A DNA stretch of 64,000 bases from Lysinibacillus sp. BPa_S21. GTDB lineage: Bacteria; Bacillota; Bacilli; Bacillales_A; Planococcaceae. The stretch is from positions 62,001 through 126,000 of the forward strand of contig NZ_JALIRS010000002.1 in assembly GCF_023337795.1 (NCBI RefSeq), given 5' to 3'. Below the pieces are notes generated by a model. It searched no databases and had not been told where the DNA came from. It saw nothing but the letters and a program-made list of their open reading frames with translations. The position numbers were made by a program, and so were the translations under genes. Every line of letters starts with the position of its first letter. The stretch's first letter is position 1. Positions 25,633 through 33,672 of this stretch are shown in pieces.

Positions 25633-26559
25633 TTATTTAGTCGCAATCGCATTTGATAAAATACCATATTGATTTAAAACATCACGAATTTCGTTTTGCA
25701 GTGCCTCAGATGGTAAATCCATTGGCTTACGTAAAACTGGCTCAATTTTACCCATCATGCCCAGCGCAGCTTTTACTGGTCCAGGGTTAGTTTCTTTGAA
25801 TAACACATCATTTAATGTCATTAATTCATAATGAAGATTTAAAGCTTTTTCAGCGTCGCCTTCCTCCCAAGCATTGTGCATTTCTGCTACTTTCGCTGGT
25901 GCAACATTTGCTGTGGCGCTTATAGAACCTTTTCCACCGATTGTTAACATTGGGTAGCAAAGAAGTTCAATTCCCGAGAATAGACTAAAATCTCTACCAC
26001 AATTTAATAGCACTCGATTGACATGTTCAAAATCTTTATTTGACTCTTTAGCCCCAATAATGTTCGGGCAATCTTCAACAAGTCGAGCCATTGTCGTTAC
26101 TTCCATATTCACCCCTGTTCTTCCAGGAATGTTATATATAATAATTGGAATATCCACAGCATTGGCAATGGCTTTAAAGTGTTTATATAATGCTTGTTGG
26201 GAAGGTTTGTTATAATATGGAACAATGACCATCGCAGCATCTGCTCCCATTTCTTGAGCAGCCTTTGTTAGCCGAAGCGTTTCATTATGATTAACTGATC
26301 CCGTCGCAGGTACAAATGGAACTCGTCCGTTAATTGTTTTACTAGCTGTGTCCATCACAAGCTCTCTCTCTTCGATCGTTAGAGAACTAGGTTCCCCAGA
26401 AGTCCCGGTTACCGAAATACCATGACTCCCGCTTTCGATTTGCCAGTTAATTAAACTTTTAAATGTCTGTAAATCTAAACTTTCATCTTGCTTGAATGGT
26501 GTAATAACTGGTGCAATCGAACCTTTTATAATTTCTTTAGCTTTTCGAATTCTAGACAT
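25633..26559 (-). CDS. DapA-family (DHDPS/NAL) class I lyase at the head of the hpa operon
   Basis: A 308-residue TIM-barrel protein of the dihydrodipicolinate synthase/N-acetylneuraminate lyase family. The Schiff-base Lys is in IIGAKESNKD (about residue 170), the catalytic Tyr in IIIYNIPGRTGV (about 143), and the Thr pair in SVTGTSGEPSSLT (about 50). This branch makes or cleaves C-C bonds with pyruvate. True DapA would not be expected inside an hpa operon. The pathway needs a lyase that splits 2,4-dihydroxyhept-2-ene-1,7-dioate to pyruvate and succinate semialdehyde, the job of the unrelated HpaI, which I do not see here, so this gene is a candidate substitute. A cre site lies just upstream and hpaE follows. 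Confidence 0.85.
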   Translation of the reverse strand: MSRIRKAKEIIKGSIAPVITPFKQDESLDLQTFKSLINWQIESGSHGISVTGTSGEPSSLTIEERELVMDTASKTINGRVPFVPATGSVNHNETLRLTKAAQEMGADAAMVIVPYYNKPSQQALYKHFKAIANAVDIPIIIYNIPGRTGVNMEVTTMARLVEDCPNIIGAKESNKDFEHVNRVLLNCGRDFSLFSGIELLCYPMLTIGGKGSISATANVAPAKVAEMHNAWEEGDAEKALNLHYELMTLNDVLFKETNPGPVKAALGMMGKIEPVLRKPMDLPSEALQNEIRDVLNQYGILSNAIATK

Positions 26560-26586
26560 TTTATCTTCTCCTTCTATACCTTTTTA

Positions 26587-26601
26587 TGGAATCGCTTTCA
26601 A
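26587..26601 (-). promoter_or_regulatory. cre (CcpA operator) at the head of the hpa operon
   Basis: TTGAAAGCGATTCCA on the minus strand fits WTGNAANCGNWNNCW fully. It is 28-42 bases before the DapA-like start codon, a position suited to repression by CcpA during growth on preferred sugars. Confidence 0.7.
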
Positions 26602-26620
26602 GATTAATGTATCATTAAGT

Positions 26621-26649
26621 TTAAAATATTTAAAATATTTAAAATGTTT
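26621..26649. promoter_or_regulatory. AT-rich direct repeats in the divergent LysR-hpa promoter region
   Basis: The 10-base unit TTAAAATATT occurs twice and then in the variant TTAAAATGTT. It is partly palindromic. The repeats sit in the 132-base space between the divergent LysR gene and the hpa operon, where a LysR-type operator would be expected. This is a candidate site only. Confidence 0.35.
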
Positions 26650-26691
26650 GAAACGTATATAAAATAAATATGCATTTTAAGGAGGAATTTC

Positions 26692-27597
26692 ATGGATATA
26701 AGACAATTGCGATACTTTGCCACTATTGTTGAAGAAGGCCAAATCACTAGAGCAGCAAAAAAGTTACATATGGCCCAACCCCCTCTTAGTCAACAGCTAA
26801 AAGCGCTGGAGCAAGAACTTAGTACTCTTTTGGTCGTACGAAATGGCAAGAATATAGAACTAACAGCAGCAGGAAAAGTTTTGTATAAGAGAGCCACCAA
26901 TCTTTTAAGTCAGATTGATGAAATAATTATGGAAGTAAAAGAAGTAGGAGAAGGTCTTAAGGGTACCCTATCAATTGGATCTGTAAAAACATGCTTTTCT
27001 TACCTACCTGAACGCATTCGTTTTTTCAGAGAAAAATATTCAAACGTTACATTTCGTTTATACGAAGGGGATACCTATCGATTATTACAAGATTTAAGAA
27101 ATAGGCATATTGAGGTTGCTGTAGTCCGGTTACCTTTAGCATCAGAAGCAGATGATTTATCCGCACTACCATTACCTCCGGACCATTTTGTAGCCGTTAT
27201 CCCTGAGACGTGGAATTATGAAAATACAATAAAACTAGATGAACTTTCAAGTATGCCACTAATGTTGCTACAACGTTTTAAGGGTGTTGGTCAATACGAA
27301 CTGGTTATAGAAGCTTGTCGAAAATATCACTATGAACCAAATATTGTCTGTCAATGTTCTGATGCTGCTATGATTATGTCCCTAGTTAGAGAAGGTGTCG
27401 GTGCTTCCTTACTTCCAAGGTCTGTTTTACATTCATTCCCTATGAATGGTCTGAAAATATTGGAGCTTGAAGAACTTAGTATTCAATCAGATTCAGCCGT
27501 TATCTGGTTGAAAGACCGTTACCTTTCAAAAAGTGCTATTAAATTTATAGAAACTTTTAAGAGGGAGCACACTTTAAATTTTTCACAAGTGGAATGA
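26692..27597 (+). CDS. LysR-family transcriptional regulator, divergent from the hpa operon
   Basis: A 301-residue LysR-type regulator. The N-terminal helix-turn-helix reads MDIRQLRYFATIVEEGQITRAAKKLHMAQPPLSQQLKALEQEL. The rest is a periplasmic-binding-like effector domain starting at GTLSIGSVKTCFSYLPERI (about 89) with DALMLLQRFKGVGQYELV-like sequence in the middle. LysR genes are usually divergent from their targets, so it is the likely activator of the hpa operon; the effector could be 4-hydroxyphenylacetate or homoprotocatechuate. The intergenic space holds a cre site and AT-rich repeats. GGAGG lies 7-9 bases before the ATG. Confidence 0.92.
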   Translation: MDIRQLRYFATIVEEGQITRAAKKLHMAQPPLSQQLKALEQELSTLLVVRNGKNIELTAAGKVLYKRATNLLSQIDEIIMEVKEVGEGLKGTLSIGSVKTCFSYLPERIRFFREKYSNVTFRLYEGDTYRLLQDLRNRHIEVAVVRLPLASEADDLSALPLPPDHFVAVIPETWNYENTIKLDELSSMPLMLLQRFKGVGQYELVIEACRKYHYEPNIVCQCSDAAMIMSLVREGVGASLLPRSVLHSFPMNGLKILELEELSIQSDSAVIWLKDRYLSKSAIKFIETFKREHTLNFSQVE

Positions 27598-27915
27598 CTC
27601 GAATAATCATGATTTACCTAGTACATGTACATGAATCTAGAAACATCGAAAAGCCAAATTTAGCCGTTAAACCTTTGATATATAATTGTTTATCGGCTTT
27701 TTTTATTTAATTTTATTCATGGATATTATGCTTGTAACGGGCTTTATTTTCTGCAAATGGTGGGGGAAAATTAGACCCCAACAGGTACTGGTCTTTTTAT
27801 ATTTTATTTAGCTAAGCCTAAGGCATCGATAAACATCCGAACCGCATGTCAACCAACCATATAAAATAGCCCCCTTATCAAATAAATAAGAGGGCATAAT
27901 ATAATTTCTAATCTA
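27598..27915. other. 318-bp gap between the LysR gene and the secreted-protein gene
   Basis: The LysR side has a weak terminator: AAAAGCC (27649-27655) with GGCTTTT (from 27695) and a T-run, over a long loop. The other end has a hairpin around 27866-27897 (GCCC with GGGC arms) that could end the minus-strand gene at 27916. I see nothing else in between. Confidence 0.5.
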
Positions 27916-28674
27916 TTACTTATTTTTAACAAGCTTTAGTGAATTCACTGGTAGCCAAGTATATTCTATGTCGTGTCCTTTTAAGCCATTATGCACTTGC
28001 AGATAACCATTAGTTTCGGTACCCATGGAAAAAACAATGGTTCCCTTTTTCACAATTTTTTCAGTTTTTGATTCTTTTAATGGATATGGTTTCCCAGCAG
28101 CATCATTTATTAACTCATAACGTACATCGCTTTCTCTCAATATTGTTTCAGCGATCTTAAGATCTGTACCAGAATAATAATAACAAGGATCATAAGTACC
28201 ATCATTAATGCTATCGCAATGAGCTAACATTTGTTCAGTTTTTCTTTCCACGAAAGAAATATACCAGCTGTCTTTTTTTCTGAAGTTCCATCCGTAATCT
28301 TCAGTAGTACTATCGCGATTAATAAAAATATAAGTTGGATTGTTATAGAAAGATGAACGAATTTTTATTGGTACTTCTTTGAAAACTACCAAATCCGTTG
28401 CTTGCACGCGGTATTCCCCCATCTGGTAAAATATTTTGCCATCATATTTTTCGATATCATACGTTCTAAAGAATTTATTTCGCTTAACCATTAACGAATC
28501 AAATGTGCCATTTGGATTTTTCTTGTACACCTTGATATCTTTTTTAAAGGTCATTTTCCCTGTTTGCCCTTTTACAACTTCTGCTCCATCATACATCACT
28601 TTTGCTTCTGATTTCGTTGGATTTACTACCACAAATACAAATGCTGCTAGCAACACAATCAATAATTTTTTCAT
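27916..28674 (-). CDS. secreted protein of unknown function
   Basis: A 252-residue protein with a clear Sec signal peptide (MKKLLIVLLAAFVFVVV, then a cleavage region around SEAKV). After it comes a polar, beta-rich chain with many Tyr and Phe, no Cys pair except CDSINDGTYDPC, and no motif I recognise. The repeated stretches of about 70 residues around KVYKK-NGTFDSLMVKRNKFF and KKGTIVFSMGTETNGYLQVHNG resemble SH3b-like cell-wall or surface modules, but this is only an impression. GGGGGAAAT precedes the ATG. The gene lies between the LysR gene and lepA with no clear partner. Confidence 0.75.
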   Translation of the reverse strand: MKKLLIVLLAAFVFVVVNPTKSEAKVMYDGAEVVKGQTGKMTFKKDIKVYKKNPNGTFDSLMVKRNKFFRTYDIEKYDGKIFYQMGEYRVQATDLVVFKEVPIKIRSSFYNNPTYIFINRDSTTEDYGWNFRKKDSWYISFVERKTEQMLAHCDSINDGTYDPCYYYSGTDLKIAETILRESDVRYELINDAAGKPYPLKESKTEKIVKKGTIVFSMGTETNGYLQVHNGLKGHDIEYTWLPVNSLKLVKNK

Positions 28675-29135
28675 TATTTCCCCCTAAAGTTTTATTTTGA
28701 AAACAAAATATCTTAGTATTATTTTCCGACAATCTATATTCTACCATTGACTGTATAATAATGTAAGCGCAATTTACCTTAACATTGGTGCTTAGTCTTT
28801 CATTATTCCGCACTCTCTTAGCCCAGGTACTCACTTTCAATTGAGCGCCTGGTCATCTGACAAAACACCTTGATTGGACTATCAATATACTTCGACAGTA
28901 AATGCTTATAAACGATCGATTTAAGACATTTTAACGGAAACACAAAAAAGCCCAGGACTCAAATTAATTGAGTTCCTAGGCTCTGTTTTTATTTACGCTG
29001 TGCAATGATAAGTTTCAAAACTTCAAAATCACCTTAGCTAACGTATTATTTAAGGTGGGTAATTGGTGGAGAGCCCCACCATTTAACCCTTTTATCAATT
29101 ATCTAAATACGTTATAAACTCTTACCATTACTACG
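28675..29135. other. 461-bp region between the secreted-protein gene and lepA
   Basis: It contains the lepA terminator (28946-28987) and, closer to lepA, a small hairpin GGTGG-AGAG-CCACC near 29067-29082. The remainder is AT-rich with no supported gene. Confidence 0.55.
28946..28987 (-). terminator. intrinsic terminator downstream of lepA
   Basis: AGCCCAGGACTCAA pairs with TTGAGTTCCTAGGCT with one mismatch, over a 5-base loop. Read on the minus strand it is followed by a run of six T. Both flanks carry T-runs, so it may work in both directions. Confidence 0.8.
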
Positions 29136-30962
29136 TTACTTCGAATCATCCATCTTCAGAACAGCCATGAACGCCTCTTGTGGAACTTCGACTGAACCTA
29201 CTTGTTTCATACGTTTTTTACCTTCTTTTTGTTTATCAAGAAGTTTTCGTTTACGAGAAATATCCCCACCGTAACATTTCGCTAATACGTTTTTACGCAT
29301 AGCTTTAATAGTTGAGCGTGCCACAATTTTTTGACCAACTGCCGCTTGAATTGGCACTTCAAATTGTTGACGTGGGATTAATTCTTTTAATTTTTCAACG
29401 ATGACTTTACCTCGTTCGTAAGCAAAATCACGGTGCACGATAAAGCTTAGTGCATCGACTTGCTCACCATTTAATAAGATATCCATCTTCACTAGTTTTG
29501 AAGTCTGATAACCAATGAGTTCATAGTCAAATGAAGCATAGCCCTTCGTATTTGACTTTAAATAATCAAAGAAATCATAAACGATTTCTGATAACGGCAT
29601 TTCATAAACAATGCTGACACGCGTTGTATCGATATAATCCATCGTCATGAAATTACCACGTTTTAATTGACAAAGCTCCATAACCGCTCCAACATAATCG
29701 TTTGGTACCATAATTGTAGCTTTTACATATGGTTCTTCCACTCGATCAATTTTTTGAGGATCCGGCATAAATGACGGATTGTCAACTTTAACCGTAGATC
29801 CATCTGTCATTTGAACATTGTAAATTACAGATGGTGCTGTTGTAATTAAATCGATGTTAAATTCGCGCTCGATACGCTCTTGAATAATTTCCATATGTAG
29901 TAGCCCTAAGAAGCCACAACGGAAACCGAAGCCAAGTGCTTGTGATGTCTCTGGTTCATATTGTAATGCAGAGTCATTGAGCTCTAGTTTTTCTAACGCT
30001 TCACGTAAGTCATTATATTTTGCTGTATCGATTGGGTATAGACCACAGTATACCATTGGATTTAAACGGCGATAACCTGCTAATGGCTCAGCTGCAGGGC
30101 GGTTAGCAAATGTAACTGTATCCCCCACACGAGTATCACCTACATTTTTAATGGATGCTGTTAAATAGCCTACGTCACCTACTGTTAGTTCAGTCTGAGG
30201 TACAACTTTTGGTGTGTGTATCCCTACTTCGATAACTTCAAATTCTGCGCCAGTAGCCATCATTCGGATTTTATCGCCAGGTTTTACAGTACCATTCATG
30301 ATTCGAATGGAAATAATAACGCCTTTATAAGCATCATAAATAGAGTCAAAAATAAGGGCTTGTAATGGTGCATCTGGATCACCAGTTGGTGCAGGTACTT
30401 TTTCTACAATTTGCTCTAAAATCTCTTCAATTCCGATGCCAGCCTTAGCAGAAGCTAGTACCGCTTCAGATGCATCTAACCCAATTACGTCTTCTACTTC
30501 TTGACGTACGCGTTCTGGATCTGCTGCTGGTAAATCGATTTTATTGATCACTGGTAAAATTTCTAGGTCATTATCAAGCGCTAAATAGACATTTGCTAAT
30601 GTTTGCGCTTCGATACCTTGCGCCGCGTCCACAACTAAAATTGCGCCTTCACATGCAGCTAAACTACGTGATACTTCGTATGTGAAATCGACGTGTCCAG
30701 GTGTGTCGATTAAATGGAATGTATACACTTCGCCATCTTTCGCCTCATATTTTAATTGGACTGCATTTAACTTAATCGTAATGCCTCGCTCACGCTCTAA
30801 ATCCATTGAGTCAAGGAGCTGTGCTTTCATTTCACGAGATGTTAATGATTTCGTTTGCTCTAAAATACGGTCAGCAAGCGTTGATTTCCCGTGGTCAATA
30901 TGTGCAATAATAGAGAAATTTCGTATATTCTCTTGTCTTTTCAAACGTGCTTCTCGGTTCAT
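29136..30962 (-). CDS. lepA: translation elongation factor 4 (LepA), ribosome back-translocase
   Basis: A 608-residue translational GTPase. G motifs: AHIDHGKST (G1), RERGITI (G2), DTPGH (G3) and NKIDL (G4). The C-terminus has the LepA-specific domain: [48 protein letters not shown] start at 30962 because TAGGAGTG precedes ATG-AAC-CGA by 6 bases; the GTG at 30971 is less likely. LepA binds stalled ribosomes and promotes back-translocation. In B. subtilis it follows gpr-spoIIP directly and precedes hemW; here genes for an unknown protein, FmdBA and an acyltransferase intervene upstream, and the hpa locus lies downstream. Confidence 0.97.
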   Translation of the reverse strand: MNREARLKRQENIRNFSIIAHIDHGKSTLADRILEQTKSLTSREMKAQLLDSMDLERERGITIKLNAVQLKYEAKDGEVYTFHLIDTPGHVDFTYEVSRSLAACEGAILVVDAAQGIEAQTLANVYLALDNDLEILPVINKIDLPAADPERVRQEVEDVIGLDASEAVLASAKAGIGIEEILEQIVEKVPAPTGDPDAPLQALIFDSIYDAYKGVIISIRIMNGTVKPGDKIRMMATGAEFEVIEVGIHTPKVVPQTELTVGDVGYLTASIKNVGDTRVGDTVTFANRPAAEPLAGYRRLNPMVYCGLYPIDTAKYNDLREALEKLELNDSALQYEPETSQALGFGFRCGFLGLLHMEIIQERIEREFNIDLITTAPSVIYNVQMTDGSTVKVDNPSFMPDPQKIDRVEEPYVKATIMVPNDYVGAVMELCQLKRGNFMTMDYIDTTRVSIVYEMPLSEIVYDFFDYLKSNTKGYASFDYELIGYQTSKLVKMDILLNGEQVDALSFIVHRDFAYERGKVIVEKLKELIPRQQFEVPIQAAVGQKIVARSTIKAMRKNVLAKCYGGDISRKRKLLDKQKEGKKRMKQVGSVEVPQEAFMAVLKMDDSK

Positions 30963-31218
30963 CTTTTCCACTCCTAATTAAACTATAATGAATTATACTA
31001 TGAAAGATATGCAAAGTACAACAACAACTAGACTCGAAAGCCCATTACATCAATACTTATAAGTGTTTTATGTGGTTTTTAGATTTTGCAAGATAAGGTA
31101 TATAAATGCATGGATTTGGGGCTTAATGGGTTAATAGAACATGGCGAGCGTGTGCACAGAAATGTGTGAGTTAGAAAGATTGAGGCTAACCGCTTCAATC
31201 TTTTTATTGATCCATTAT

Positions 31219-31245
31219 AAAAAAAGCACTGCTTGGCACAGTGCA
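31219..31245 (-). terminator. intrinsic terminator of the 112-residue zinc-ribbon-like gene
   Basis: GCACTG (31226-31231) pairs with CAGTGC (31239-31244); on the minus strand a run of T follows. A second, weaker hairpin (AGATTGA/TCAATCT, 31177-31201) is nearby in the other orientation. The remaining DNA back to the lepA start at 30962 has no supported gene. Confidence 0.8.
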
Positions 31246-31269
31246 TTACTAGGTACATTAGATAACCCT

Positions 31270-31608
31270 TCATAGATAATTGTGGAAGGTAACTTTATTT
31301 TCTAAATAACTACAGTTAGAACAAAGGTAATCTTTATTGATAAATATAGCACTGTACATATTTGTCCAAGGAATATGTTCAGAACATCTTTCGCATTTAT
31401 CTACATATTTGTCACGTAAAATACCATTCTCTAAAAAGACATGCCATTGTTTATCCGATAGACTTTCAGAGCCATTTTTTATGAGAAGCAATGCTATTTC
31501 TAACGCTTCACCATCGTCAAATCTATTCTCGCTTATTAGTTCTTTCAAAAATATATTAAATTTAGATGGCTCTCTTAATATTCTTTGTTTAAGCTGTTCA
31601 CTCTGCAT
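31270..31608 (-). CDS. hypothetical protein with a C-terminal zinc-ribbon-like Cys pair set
   Basis: A 112-residue protein I do not recognise. The N-terminal 70 residues look helical and polar (EQLKQRILREPSKFNIFLKELISENRF). Near the C-terminus there are CERC and, about 25 residues later, CSNC, which together could bind one zinc. GAGAGG precedes the ATG. It has its own terminator and lies between lepA and fmdB on the same strand. No operon partner is evident and the function is unknown. Confidence 0.65.
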   Translation of the reverse strand: MQSEQLKQRILREPSKFNIFLKELISENRFDDGEALEIALLLIKNGSESLSDKQWHVFLENGILRDKYVDKCERCSEHIPWTNMYSAIFINKDYLCSNCSYLENKVTFHNYL

Positions 31609-31737
31609 AAAACCTCTCCTTTTCCCATCTACTATAATTCGACAAAAGGGAATGATTTCCTTCTAAATCAGACAATATATAATGTCCAGGCCAGCTGTTA
31701 AACCGCTTGACGCTTTGATAATGCACTTCAAGACGAC

Positions 31738-31784
31738 AAAAAAAGCTGATTGGCCATTTTACAACGGGCAATCAGCTTTTTGTT
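31738..31784 (-). terminator. intrinsic terminator after fmdB
   Basis: AAAAAGCTGATTG pairs with CAATCAGCTTTTT around a 16-base loop (31740-31782). A T-run follows on the minus strand. It ends the fmdA-fmdB unit about 90 bases after the fmdB stop. Confidence 0.85.
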
Positions 31785-31873
31785 GTTTAGAGATGATAAA
31801 AATATGTTGAATTGAACTACTCGCCACTTAGCTAACGTGAAGTGGGAGTCTTCTGTCGAAGCAAAAGATATGC

Positions 31874-32143
31874 TTATCCGAATTGCCACGGACGATTTGC
31901 GCTCGTCTTTTTTCTTGGCCTATTGGCCCCTAATTGTTCTCGACTCATAATTTGCGGTTCCATTCCCTTTTCAATTTGCGAACTAAGTGCTCTTGAAAGT
32001 GAATACACATTCGGTGCAAAATAGACCCGATTTGACTCTAATTGGCAAATAGGACAAGTTGATTTGTCTTTATTCCCTGCCATTGATTTAAAAAATAACG
32101 TAAAATCTCCACAATCATTGCAACGAAATGTGTAACTAGGCAA
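31874..32143 (-). CDS. fmdB: FmdB-family zinc-ribbon protein
   Basis: An 89-residue protein with the FmdB N-terminal zinc ribbon: MPSYTFRCNDCGDFTLFF, then CPICQLESNRVYFAP (CxxC...CxxC). This family is found next to formamidase/acetamidase genes and is thought to act in their regulation or in metal handling. The C-terminus is basic and disordered (GANRPRKKTSANRPW). The start is a TTG with GGAGG upstream. It lies 20 bases downstream of the formamidase gene, so the two form an operon. Confidence 0.9.
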   Translation of the reverse strand: MPSYTFRCNDCGDFTLFFKSMAGNKDKSTCPICQLESNRVYFAPNVYSLSRALSSQIEKGMEPQIMSREQLGANRPRKKTSANRPWQFG

Positions 32144-32163
32144 GTATAAACCTCCTTATCCTA

Positions 32164-33342
32164 TCATTTTGGCATAATATTTTTATCGAATATTTTTGTA
32201 GGGATTGCAATGGTACAACAAGCATTTGGAACATCGACTATGCCATTGATACGACTTTCAACTGGTGCTGTACTTAGCAGCATATAGGCTTGTTCACCTG
32301 TATAACCCAGCGTTTTTAAATACTCAATAGCATTCAAGCATGCCCGACGAAACGCAAGAGTAGCATCTAAATAATGTTGTTTCCCATCCTTATTATCTAC
32401 TGAGATCCCTTGGAAAACGAGGAAATCATTATAATTTGGATCAACTGGGCCCGGTTGGAATACAGGATTTTCGTAAATTTTATAGGTTTCCATGCCACCT
32501 TTAATGACATCCACTTTTAGATCAATCCATCCTGCCATCTCGATACCACCACAAAATGTGATTTCTCCATCCCCTTGTGAAAAATGAAGATCTCCTACCG
32601 ATAACTTCGCTCCCTCCACAAATACTGGGAAGAAGATTTTCGTCCCTTTAGATAGATTTTTAATATCACAGTTCCCGCCATTTTCTCTTGGTGGTACAGT
32701 TCGAGCTCCTTCCTTAGCTACTCGATCAAACTCAGCACCTTTTAATGTACCGAGCACTGCCCTCTCCGGAGTCGGTGCATTGGCCAACGTTGGAACCCGG
32801 TCTGGGTTGGTATTGATGAGTTCTTTTTCTCGTTCATTCCACTTTTGCAAAAGTTCCATAGAGGGAGCAACGCCTATTAAGCCTGGATGGATAATCCCGG
32901 CAAACTTCACACCAGGTACATGTCTCGAAGTCGTATAAATGCCTTCAAAATCCCAGATTGATTTAGCTGCTTCTGGAAATTCGTCAACTAAGAAACTTCC
33001 CCCATTTTCCTTAGCGAAAATGCCGTTAAAGCCCCACGCTGAATCTTGAAAAGTACCAATATCTAAAATATCTACGACAAGTAAATCTCCTGGTTCAACG
33101 CCGTTCACATAGACCGGTCCACTCAACACATGAACACGTGCAAGATTCACATCTCGAACATCATTTGGACTATCATCATTTTTAATTTGTCCATCTGTCC
33201 AGTCTTTACATTCCATTCTAAAAGAAGTGCCTGGATCTACTGAAAATGCTGCTGGTATGTCTGGATGCCACCGATTGTGACCAGGATGCGCCTGTTCTTC
33301 CATTGATTTGCTTAAATCTAGCTTGTACAGAGTTTTCACCAT
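32164..33342 (-). CDS. fmdA: formamidase/acetamidase
   Basis: A 392-residue FmdA_AmdA-family amidohydrolase, which releases ammonia from formamide or short aliphatic amides. Typical segments: HPGHNRWHPDIPAAFSVDPGTSFRMEC at the N-terminus, LSGPVYVNGVEPGDLLVVDILDIG, the PGLIGVAPS region near residue 150, and GDLHFSQGDGEITFCGGIEMAG near residue 240. The C-terminus has MLLSTAPVESRINGIVDVPNACCTIAIP. I start at 33342 because GGAGGGAG lies 8 bases upstream; the ATG at 33360 would include it. A cre site lies 34-48 bases upstream of this start. FmdB is encoded just downstream. Confidence 0.92.
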   Translation of the reverse strand: MVKTLYKLDLSKSMEEQAHPGHNRWHPDIPAAFSVDPGTSFRMECKDWTDGQIKNDDSPNDVRDVNLARVHVLSGPVYVNGVEPGDLLVVDILDIGTFQDSAWGFNGIFAKENGGSFLVDEFPEAAKSIWDFEGIYTTSRHVPGVKFAGIIHPGLIGVAPSMELLQKWNEREKELINTNPDRVPTLANAPTPERAVLGTLKGAEFDRVAKEGARTVPPRENGGNCDIKNLSKGTKIFFPVFVEGAKLSVGDLHFSQGDGEITFCGGIEMAGWIDLKVDVIKGGMETYKIYENPVFQPGPVDPNYNDFLVFQGISVDNKDGKQHYLDATLAFRRACLNAIEYLKTLGYTGEQAYMLLSTAPVESRINGIVDVPNACCTIAIPTKIFDKNIMPK

Positions 33343-33375
33343 TTGATTTACTCCCTCCAATTTCTATGTAAGCGA

Positions 33376-33390
33376 TGTATGCGCTTTCAT
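33376..33390 (-). promoter_or_regulatory. cre (CcpA operator) upstream of fmdA
   Basis: ATGAAAGCGCATACA on the minus strand fits WTGNAANCGNWNNCW at all defined positions. It lies about 34 bases before the chosen fmdA start, suiting catabolite repression of formamide use. Confidence 0.65.
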
Positions 33391-33624
33391 ATTATCAAAG
33401 ATAAATAGTTATGTCAAACTATTCCGAACATTCCATCTTTTGATTGAGCAACCAAAACTAGAATGAATTGAGGGCAGTCAAATGTATTATTTCTTATTTA
33501 AAAACCTCACACAATTAGTATTCTCCTTAACTCCTCTGGACCGCCCGAACATTCTGATTATTCACTAGAAAAAATGAAAGAACGTGCCATCATTTCCTCT
33601 GCAAAATGCTTGAGATTTCCCTAC

Positions 33625-33665
33625 AAAAAATATCCAGCTACACCTATGTGCATGCTGGATATTTC
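33625..33665 (-). terminator. terminator of the OatA-like acyltransferase gene
   Basis: AAATATCCAGC pairs with GCTGGATATTT around a 15-base loop, with a T-run on the minus strand. The rest of the 312-bp gap 33361-33672 holds only the cre site and promoter region of fmdA. Confidence 0.85.
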
Positions 33666-33672
33666 ATTCCAA

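Noticed and set aside
25633..26559. Housekeeping dapA for lysine synthesis
   Set aside because: The family assignment is right, but its place at the head of the hpa operon under a cre site argues for a catabolic lyase; not excluded without a genome check.
31079..31273. 64-residue frame between lepA and the zinc-ribbon-like gene
   Set aside because: No ribosome-binding site, and it overlaps two hairpins, one of them the terminator of the upstream gene.
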